Shown piece after piece: positions 1 through 4,450 of a stretch of 6,154 nucleotides of DNA (positions are counted from its first letter, which is position 1; every line of letters starts with the position of its first letter). Below the pieces are notes generated by a model, which saw only the letters and a list, made by a program, of their open reading frames with translations, did no database searches and was not told where the DNA came from. Position numbers and translations under genes: made by a program. Source of the DNA: CADCVW01 sp035644935 (GTDB taxonomy: Bacteria > Pseudomonadota > Alphaproteobacteria > Sphingomonadales > Sphingomonadaceae); NCBI GenBank assembly GCA_035644935.1, contig DASQNO010000003.1:1-6154 (forward strand), read 5' to 3'.

Positions 1-266
1 TCGTGCGGATCGCCGCGGGACGTGTCCCCGTCCCGCTCGACGCGGCGCACCGTCTGGCCGTTCAGATCGTTGTGATAGGTCACCGTGCGGTCGCGGCCGT
101 CGTCGATGCGCACCGATAGCAGCTGCCCGCCGCCGTCGTGCCGGTAATAGCTCCAGTTGGTGCGGCTGTTGTCGGTGGCCTTGGGCTGGTATTGCACCTG
201 CTCCAGAACCGCGCCGTCATACCAACCGTACCAGTTGAAGGTTTCGGTATCGCGGGTGTTTTTCGT
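1..266 (-). pseudogene. RHS/YD-repeat toxin fragment, 5'-truncated, runs off the left edge
   Basis: Reading leftward, this frame opens straight after a TGA at 267-269 and stays open for 88 codons to the window edge. The translation begins around NTRDTETFNWYGWYDGAV and includes Y-Y-R-H-D, R-T-V-T-Y-H-N-D and a closing R-G-D-P-H-E. This is the pattern of YD/RHS wall-forming repeats of secreted polymorphic toxins. In related proteins as I remember them, GDPHE lies just upstream of the YAGNNG segment and the LysM domain, so the gene probably continues leftward into another LysM and toxin tip. There is no ATG, GTG or TTG start with a ribosome binding site, and the missing N-terminal part is replaced by the repeat at 292-564. 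I read it as a displaced 3' portion of an RHS gene, not an independently expressed one. It could also be a frameshifted gene, because a short open stretch exists in another frame upstream of the TGA. Confidence 0.75.
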
Positions 267-436
267 TCAGAAACACCGAAGATGCAGTCTAAACGCGCTT
301 ATTTCGGGTGAAACCTACCCAAAACGCGCCCTCGCTGGCCACCGTCCGCACTACGCGAAAGTCACTAAAGTCGCGAAGTTCCTAGTGTGGGGCCGTTTTC
401 GTACCACCGCGTTGAAACAGAAGCCGCTTCGCGAGC

Positions 437-473
437 GTCACAAGGTCGTCGGCCCGGAGGGCTGCCGGTGAGC
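437..473 (+). other. Nested hairpin in repeat, left copy
   Basis: An outer stem pairs TCAC (438-441) with GTGA (468-471). An inner stem pairs CGGCCC (450-455) with GGGCTG (459-464) around a GGA loop. The matching stem in the right copy pairs GCCAC with GTGGC, so the 438/471 pair is T-A here and C-G there. That is a compensatory change. The inner stem has a G-T pair here (451/463) where the right copy has G-C. A G-U wobble is tolerated only if the plus strand is the RNA. Confidence 0.4.
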
Positions 474-494
474 GGGATCGACGGTGCAAAAGAG

Positions 495-525
495 CCGGTG
501 TGGCGAGGAGCGACTCGGCCACGGG
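495..525 (+). other. Third hairpin in repeat, left copy
   Basis: CCGGTGTGGCGAG (495-507) can pair with CTCGGCCACGGG (514-525) around a six-base loop, with a 2-base bulge and one mismatch. In the right copy (3322-3352) the mismatch is absent, so the fold is better there. It is not a terminator, as no T-tract follows on either side. Confidence 0.35.
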
Positions 526-677
526 TGAAGCATGGCAGGTGATGAGCGTGTAGGACAGCGGTTTTGTCGGGCGTTGGAATGAAAAGACAGCGTGGTTCGC
601 GAGGCACTTTAGTGCACTGTCATCGCATCCCTGTCACCCGTAAACCCGTAGCTCCAACTCTACGCGACGGAACAGCC

Positions 678-1073
678 TCAAAGAGCTTCGAGCAGGCCCT
701 GTAAACGATGTACGGGCAACTCAAATTTTTTACCGGCATGGATCAGTGCAGTTAGCGTTGCCCTTCGATAAACTGATGCCATTTCGTCCTCTGAAACGTC
801 GAGCAATCTGTGCGTGTCAATCTCTATGGCCAAGGGAAGGTCGCCGTGCTCATGGTTAATCCTATCGTAGTGCGGTTCGGTTTCATCTACCAAGCCATAG
901 CGTATAATGAGTCCTACCCATTTGAACGGTGCCCCTTCAAGGAAGCGAGCTTCAACAATCTCCCGTTCTAGTTCATCTCGAACTCGATTAGCGGCGGCAG
1001 CGTTTTGCCGAGGTGGAATTCTCGCCTTCGTTAGGGCCACTCCGGAAAGAACGAGTTTTCGGTTGTGAGCCAT
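678..1073 (-). CDS. Immunity protein for the GIY-YIG toxin (Imm39-like)
   Basis: This 131-residue protein lacks a signal peptide or membrane segment, so it should act in the cytoplasm, binding and blocking the nuclease tip of the toxin gene upstream. The start is ATG at 1071-1073. A strong ribosome binding site, AAGGAAG (1078-1084 complement), sits four bases upstream and overlaps the toxin's stop codon, so the pair is probably cotranscribed. Recognisable blocks are APFKWVGLIIRYG (residues 48-60), PHYDRIN (67-73), GDLPLAIEID (77-86) and LIHAGKKFELP (110-120). From memory these match the Imm39 type of immunity protein (aromatic F-W-V, RYG, GDLP-IE-D, aLI-vG-Ky-LP). I could not check this. Base composition is clearly lower in GC than the toxin's glycine-rich core, as usual for exchangeable tip and immunity modules. 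The role follows from position and size and is firmer than the family name. Confidence 0.8.
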   Translation of the reverse strand: MAHNRKLVLSGVALTKARIPPRQNAAAANRVRDELEREIVEARFLEGAPFKWVGLIIRYGLVDETEPHYDRINHEHGDLPLAIEIDTHRLLDVSEDEMASVYRRATLTALIHAGKKFELPVHRLQGLLEAL

Positions 1074-1077
1074 GTCT

Positions 1078-1084
1078 CTTCCTT
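1078..1084 (-). promoter_or_regulatory. Ribosome binding site of the 678-1073 immunity gene
   Basis: AAGGAAG on the minus strand, four bases before the ATG at 1071-1073. It overlaps the TAA stop of the toxin gene (1083-1085), which fits translational coupling of toxin and immunity. Confidence 0.65.
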
Positions 1085-2951
1085 ATCTATCTAAGGGGTT
1101 GCCGGGGGGGCGCTTGCCATACAAGCGCTCGTAAGTCTGGATAAAACGCGTTTCGTAGGCGCGAGCGTCGGCCTTCCCGTCGAAACCCTGGCGAATCTCC
1201 GTCGTATAGAAATCACCGGTTTCCCTTTGGAGCCGGCGCGCCTGCTGCTCCGCGCGAATGGAGGCACCGTCACTGACCCTCACTCCTTGGGCGGACTCGC
1301 CTACCTTGTACAAGGAGCCGTCCGGGCCACGGATCACATAGACGTGCGTGTCTCCTACATAGTTCAACGAATTCTTGTGAACCGGATTAACGGCTCCTGC
1401 GGACAGCGCGGCATCAGTGCGCCCTGCAGTCATCCCCGGAACTCTCAGCGCTCCGGCGGCACCGGCACCAAGTTGCCCCACGCTGTACACGAGTTCGCCG
1501 CCTCCCGACGACATGCCCGTTGCCGCAGAGATTGCGCGCCCGCCGAAGGTGCTTGACGGACGTCCGTTCACGACCGACCGCGCGCCGGCCACCATGTTGT
1601 CCGCGCCTGCGGCGAACATGATTGCCCCGCCGACAGTGGCGATGTTGCTCGCGCCGGCGGTGACCGGGGTGCCGGCGACGCCGACCCCCGCCATTGTTGC
1701 GCCAAGGAGCATCTCGGCCCCACCGCCGACCGCTTGCACGCCGCCCATGACCCGCGTCGTCACCTGATAGCGGCGGTCCAGCGACTGATAGCCTCTCACG
1801 ACCTGCCGCCCCAGATCGATCCGTCCGCGCGCCATGGACAGGTCCATCGCGTAGCGGCGCTCGCTCGCTCCCGAGATCGACATAGTGATCCTGTTGACGA
1901 GATCGTTCTGACGGAAGTTTTGGAAGAACTGCGACACCCCTCTGGAAACGCGCTCCAGGAAGCCCGCGGCCCCTGTCTTCAGGCGCCGGGCAGTGATGAT
2001 GATCTCGTCGTGATCGGAACGGACGTTGGAGTCGACATTCTGCGCATATTCGACGCCGCCTGCTCGGCGAAGCCGCGCCATCGATGTTTCTCCGCGCGAG
2101 GCCACCCCGTATCCCACCATGTTCCCGATGGTGCTGCCGATCACGTCGGGAAGCGCGGCGAGAACGTTGTCGCCGAAGCTCGATCCGTCTATCAGGCTGC
2201 GCGCCGCGCCGCCGGCGATCGCGCCCGCCATACCGGAGGCCAGCTGTTGACCGTAGCTCTCGAGGCTGCGGGCGGCCGCGGTATTGCCGAAGTGACCGTT
2301 CATCGCCCCGATCGCGCCGCCGACCACGCCCGCCACCGCGAGGCCCGTCCAGTCGAACTTCTTCTGCAAGCCCGTCGCGACCGCGATGCCCTGCGTCACC
2401 GCGTTGCCCGCGATGCCGCCGACCGCGCCGCCGACGAACCCGCCGCCGGCGATCCCGCCAAGGCTCCCGCCTACCCCGGCGCTGATCCCGGCCATCGCGA
2501 CCTGCTTGAAGCTGAACTTGTCCTGGATGCCGGTGGCGAGCCCGAACCCCTGGCTGGCCGCGCTGCCGACCATGGCGGCCCCGATCCCGCCCAGGAAGCC
2601 CTTGAACACCGCCGGTGCGACCTGCGGGAGGATGAGGGTCACGCCGATCGCCACCACCAGCAGCAGCACGGCGCCGAACGCCCCGCACTTGTTCTTGCTT
2701 CCCGGCTTGGGCGCGGTGGGGCTGGTGTCGCCGATCGCCTCGGCGGCGTCGTAGGGCTTGAACGTCGAGGCGTTGTGCGTGTTCTTGGCGACGCCCGCGG
2801 GGACGGTGAGCATCTGGCCTTCGCTCAAGGCCGACGCGCCGGTGAGGCCGTTGGCCTCCGCCAGCTTGAACCAGAGCTGCGCGTCGCCCCACAGATTGGC
2901 GGCGATCGACTGCAGCGTCTCGCCGCCCTGCACGGTGTAGGTCCCCGACAC
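1083..2951 (-). CDS. LysM / glycine-zipper polymorphic toxin with C-terminal GIY-YIG nuclease
   Basis: The protein is 622 residues from a GTG at 2949-2951. Residues 4-53 form a LysM domain (TYTVQGGETLQSIAANLWGD, then AEANGL and LTVPAG), which usually binds peptidoglycan. Residues 54-90 are a polar linker. About 92-115 is a hydrophobic segment. Residues 118-215 are a glycine-zipper stretch and 258-283 a second conserved block (SFGDN, LPDVIGSTIGNM, GYGV). About 400-500 is a glycine/alanine-rich pretoxin region, perhaps for membrane passage. The tip, about 523-622, shows VYVI (537-540), YKVGES (548-553), a helix with R566, YE (E600) and GN (N618). This is the order of motifs of a GIY-YIG (UvrC/intron type, Tox-URI) nuclease, so the likely action is DNA cleavage in a target cell. 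The GTG has only a weak AGGG-like site, and the frame is open upstream to 3125 with RHS sequence. I infer a displaced 3' part of an RHS gene, possibly silent. The immunity gene follows after 9 bp. Confidence 0.8.
   Translation of the reverse strand: MSGTYTVQGGETLQSIAANLWGDAQLWFKLAEANGLTGASALSEGQMLTVPAGVAKNTHNASTFKPYDAAEAIGDTSPTAPKPGSKNKCGAFGAVLLLVVAIGVTLILPQVAPAVFKGFLGGIGAAMVGSAASQGFGLATGIQDKFSFKQVAMAGISAGVGGSLGGIAGGGFVGGAVGGIAGNAVTQGIAVATGLQKKFDWTGLAVAGVVGGAIGAMNGHFGNTAAARSLESYGQQLASGMAGAIAGGAARSLIDGSSFGDNVLAALPDVIGSTIGNMVGYGVASRGETSMARLRRAGGVEYAQNVDSNVRSDHDEIIITARRLKTGAAGFLERVSRGVSQFFQNFRQNDLVNRITMSISGASERRYAMDLSMARGRIDLGRQVVRGYQSLDRRYQVTTRVMGGVQAVGGGAEMLLGATMAGVGVAGTPVTAGASNIATVGGAIMFAAGADNMVAGARSVVNGRPSSTFGGRAISAATGMSSGGGELVYSVGQLGAGAAGALRVPGMTAGRTDAALSAGAVNPVHKNSLNYVGDTHVYVIRGPDGSLYKVGESAQGVRVSDGASIRAEQQARRLQRETGDFYTTEIRQGFDGKADARAYETRFIQTYERLYGKRPPGNPLDR
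2321..2679 (-). repeat. Shared toxin core, copy in the GIY-YIG cassette
   Basis: This stretch aligns without gaps to 5796-6154 with 18 mismatches by hand count (about 95% identity). It encodes the hydrophobic segment and glycine zipper. Identity falls sharply below 2321, where the two proteins diverge. It is long and similar enough to serve for homologous exchange of tips. Confidence 0.85.
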
Positions 2952-3125
2952 GCTGCCCTGGTAGGCGCTGTTGAGCTTGGCGAGGCTGGTGTCGAAGTCG
3001 TACTCGCTGCTGTGCGTCGTGGAGCCGTTGCGGAACGCGCCGGTGCCCGCCGAGGGCGCCGTGCGCTGCGCGGTGGAGGCGGCGTAATGGACGTCCGTGC
3101 GGCCGTTGTTGCCGGCATAACGCGC
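2952..3125 (-). pseudogene. RHS remnant reading in frame into the LysM toxin
   Basis: Between a TAG (3126-3128) and the GTG at 2951 the toxin's frame is open for 58 codons and contains no ATG, GTG or TTG. Its translation includes RYAGNNGRTDVHYAAS, then GTGAFRNGSTTHSSEYDFD and LAKLNSAYQGS. This is the segment that joins RHS repeats to the LysM domain in sphingomonad RHS toxins as I know them. It follows directly on the GDPHE region seen in the left fragment (1-266), so the two cassettes were cut at different points of the same kind of parent gene. The cut coincides with the start of the repeat at about 3119. The stop upstream means no long RHS protein can be made here without recombination. 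Confidence 0.75.
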
Positions 3126-3175
3126 CTATTTTGCGCGAGATGAAGCGAAAACGCGCTCTCGCACGCCACCGTCCG

Positions 3176-3214
3176 CACTACGCGAAAGTCTCTAAGTTCG
3201 CGAAGTTCCTAGTG
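3176..3214. other. Inverted repeat near the repeat's left end, right copy
   Basis: CGCGAA (3181-3186) and TTCGCG (3197-3202) form a 6-bp stem with a 10-base loop, enclosed by CACTA (3176-3180) and TAGTG (3210-3214). The left copy keeps CGCGA/TCGCG (354-358, 371-375) and both outer arms. The arms are among the most conserved bases of the repeat. It may be a protein-binding or processing site, but the function is unknown. Confidence 0.45.
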
Positions 3215-3263
3215 TCGAGCCGTTTTCGTACCACCGTGTTGAAACGGTAGCCGCTTCGCGAGC

Positions 3264-3299
3264 GCCACAAGGTCGTCGGCCCGCAGGGCCGCCGGTGGC
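3264..3299 (+). other. Nested hairpin in repeat, right copy
   Basis: The outer stem is GCCAC (3264-3268) with GTGGC (3295-3299). The inner stem is CGGCCC (3277-3282) with GGGCCG (3286-3291) around a GCA loop. Both stems are perfect here. The pair 3265/3298 is C-G, against T-A at 438/471 in the left copy. Confidence 0.45.
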
Positions 3300-3321
3300 A
3301 GGGATCGACGGTGGATAAGAG

Positions 3322-3352
3322 CCGGTGTGGCGAGACGCGACTCGGCCACCGG
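3322..3352 (+). other. Third hairpin in repeat, right copy
   Basis: CCGGTG(TG)GC and GAG (3322-3334) pair with CTC, GC and CACCGG (3341-3352) around the loop ACGCGA (3335-3340), with a 2-base bulge on the left arm and an unpaired base on the right. The right arm also lies in the perfect palindrome CCACCGGTGG (3346-3355). Confidence 0.4.
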
Positions 3353-3391
3353 TGGAGCATGGCAGCGTAGGGGCGTGTAGGACAGCGGTTT

Positions 3392-3458
3392 GTCCCAAGT
3401 CCTTGACGCTCTCGCCTTGCGCATCGCGGCGGAAGTGCAGCTCAAAGCTTTCGAACAT
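3392..3458 (-). pseudogene. Possible truncated gene start abutting the repeat
   Basis: From ATG at 3456-3458 the minus strand reads MFESFELHFRRDAQGESVKD and then runs into the repeat, where the frame continues as arginine-rich low-information sequence. The first 23 codons look like a normal N-terminus with plausible codon use, and a weak GGACGG lies just upstream. It may be the head of a small gene cut off by the repeat, or chance. I do not recognise the family. Confidence 0.3.
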
Positions 3459-3529
3459 TATCGCCGTCCAATCGTCACGCGATCTATTCAGTGCCCACTG
3501 GTAAGGCCGCTCTCTAGTGCTGGACTATC

Positions 3530-4027
3530 TTATAATCTGACCACTTGAGACGATCTGAAAGCGTTATCAGCTCTCAGCTCGTCGTATTTCGGGTTCCAAA
3601 CACCCAAACCGTAATAGGCTTTCAGTGCATTCTCCAAGCGAACGGGAGCTACAACCGTTCTCAAGTTAAGACCTTGCACCTCCTCGCTAGATGCAGGTCT
3701 CGATACTGTACGGTCTCGAGACTCTACAAAGATCTCATCTCCTTGACTGACCTTAAATACCGGCTGCGGAATATCATCGACATTATCTAATACATTGCCA
3801 ACAACGCGCCAATCGCCATTATGAATTTTAGCATCGAGCGATAGTGCAGCAAACAAAGGCTTCTCCGACGTAACCGACTTGGGGTCGACATCTTCGCCCG
3901 AGTGAATTCCGTCATAGATTATTATGTACAGTTCCCCCTTCCAATCCCCAGCGACTTGACCAATTCCAAAACGAGAACTGTCTACCGGGACCAAAAAGAC
4001 ATCTCCCACCTGCACTTTAAGGCTCAT
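3530..4027 (-). CDS. Imm26-like immunity protein, without its own toxin
   Basis: This is a soluble 165-residue protein with no signal peptide. The N-terminus VQVGDVFLVPVD (residues 5-16), F-G-I-G-Q-V at 20-25, PLFAALS (57-63) and GDWRVVGN (71-78) match the pattern I know for Imm26 immunity proteins: a vGD-F opening, a -fGrV strand and a later gkW-viG. Such proteins neutralise a nuclease tip in the cytoplasm. Here no complete cognate toxin precedes it. The gene upstream is another immunity gene with its own toxin. However, a 31-codon open tail (4024-4119) ends with TGA overlapping this gene's ATG by four bases, exactly as a toxin would. No good ribosome binding site lies close to the ATG (a GAGGGG is about 14 bases away), so it probably depended on translational coupling. 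GC content is the lowest in the window, which suggests separate acquisition. I am fairly sure of the immunity role and less sure of the family. Confidence 0.75.
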   Translation of the reverse strand: MSLKVQVGDVFLVPVDSSRFGIGQVAGDWKGELYIIIYDGIHSGEDVDPKSVTSEKPLFAALSLDAKIHNGDWRVVGNVLDNVDDIPQPVFKVSQGDEIFVESRDRTVSRPASSEEVQGLNLRTVVAPVRLENALKAYYGLGVWNPKYDELRADNAFRSSQVVRL

Positions 4028-4119
4028 ACTAATTCTACTAACCCCTCGGTTTCAGCAATCCCCGCGTTAGCGTGGGTCGCCGCAAGGCGTGTCCTCGCCC
4101 CAATCGTTGCGGCGTACAG
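4024..4119 (-). pseudogene. Fossil 3' end of a displaced toxin gene
   Basis: Just after the stop of the CdiI-like gene, the minus strand reads LYAATIGARTRLA, then ATHANAGIAETEGLVELV and TGA (4024-4026). The stop overlaps the ATG of the Imm26-like gene as ATGA, the same layout as the toxin/CdiI pair upstream. The frame also runs 18 codons back into the CdiI gene before a TAG (4174-4176), but that part is probably accidental. I take it as the last codons of the toxin once paired with the Imm26-like gene, left behind when a new tip and immunity module was inserted. The toxin family cannot be named from so few residues. Confidence 0.5.
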
Positions 4120-4120
4120 C

Positions 4121-4450
4121 CTACCTGCCCGGTTTAGACTCCGCCGCGAGGCCAACCACTCCCTCAATTCGTCCTAGAACCTCACTCAACCACTCACGAT
4201 AGGTCTGCCCATTTGATTTTGGTTCAAAGTAGCAACCCACTTCATCTGTCATGACCATTTTCAGTTCTGCATCGCTGAGGTCAGATGCTAGGAGGCCGCG
4301 TATCTCGTTCCGCGCTGCGGCCAGAGCTTCCTTTGGCTCCGATTCCAACATGGCCTGCACCGCGGCATCGTCGGTGACGAACTCATCCACCCAGTCTTGA
4401 TGGAAATAAGAGCCGAAAAGCTGGCCCGACGCTTCGAGGTTTCTTGTCAT
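4121..4450 (-). CDS. CdiI_2-like immunity protein for the RNase A-like toxin
   Basis: This protein of 109 residues has no signal peptide and is probably cytoplasmic. Residues 11-20 (LFGSYFHQDW), the acidic helix that follows (VTDDAAVQAMLESEP, 25-39), VGCYFEP (71-77) and YREWL (84-88) fit the CdiI_2 family of contact-dependent inhibition immunity proteins, which begin with L-F-x-x-Y-F-x-Q-D-W and end with G-C-Y-Y-x-P and Y-R-x-W-L. Its ATG overlaps the stop of the upstream toxin by four bases (ATGA at 4447-4450), so the two are translationally coupled, as is usual for toxin and antidote. It should bind and block the RNase A-like tip before or after delivery. A CdiI_2 partner next to a CdiA-CT RNase A-like tip supports both calls. 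Nothing indicates it is broken. Confidence 0.85.
   Translation of the reverse strand: MTRNLEASGQLFGSYFHQDWVDEFVTDDAAVQAMLESEPKEALAAARNEIRGLLASDLSDAELKMVMTDEVGCYFEPKSNGQTYREWLSEVLGRIEGVVGLAAESKPGR

Larger units (their letters stand above)
292..564. repeat. Dispersed repeat, left copy (junction element)
   Basis: This stretch aligns without a single gap to 3119-3391 (offset 2827). Identity is about 88% over the inner 190 bases by hand count and lower in the first 40 bases. It lies between the end of an immunity gene and the start of a truncated RHS fragment, as the other copy does. I see no terminal inverted repeats, target-site duplication or transposase. Short open frames exist on both strands. 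On the minus strand, however, about 22 base differences give about 15 amino-acid differences, so there is no sign of selection for a protein. It contains three possible hairpins, described separately. I have a weak memory of similar sequence scattered through sphingomonad genomes. A small non-autonomous element, a structured RNA or a recombination scar are all possible. Confidence 0.85.
3119..3391. repeat. Dispersed repeat, right copy (junction element)
   Basis: This is the partner of the copy at 292-564, aligned with no gaps. Its left edge abuts the RHS remnant within a base or two. Its right edge abuts a short open frame (3392-3458). It fills the gap between the Imm26-like gene and the second toxin cassette. 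The best conserved parts are CACTACGCGAAAG...GAAGTTCCTAGTG (3176-3214) and the stretch from 3215 to 3352. No transposase, tRNA or terminal inverted repeat is visible. Confidence 0.85.

Noticed and set aside
157..471. Plus-strand frame spanning the RHS fragment and the repeat
   Set aside because: It crosses the junction of two unrelated sequences and has no conserved content.
292..564. The repeat as an insertion sequence or CRISPR array
   Set aside because: No transposase, no terminal inverted repeats, no target duplication and no short repeat-spacer periodicity.
365..607. Minus-strand frame in the left repeat, similar to 3192-3458 in the right repeat
   Set aside because: Although both copies keep the frame open, about 15 of about 22 base differences change the amino acid, so there is no sign of purifying selection. 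The similarity follows from the repeat itself.
603..614. Palindrome GCACTTTAGTGC after the first immunity gene as a terminator
   Set aside because: Stem of only five pairs with a two-base loop and no T-tract. It is not convincing.
1414..2892. 492-codon minus-strand frame inside the toxin gene
   Set aside because: Arginine- and glycine-rich frameshifted reading of the same gene. The overlapping 622-residue frame has clear LysM and nuclease motifs.
1734..3143. Long plus-strand open frame of 469 codons opposite the LysM toxin
   Set aside because: It is rich in Arg, Ala, Asp and His with no domain pattern, and mirrors the high-GC toxin gene on the other strand. It is a shadow frame.
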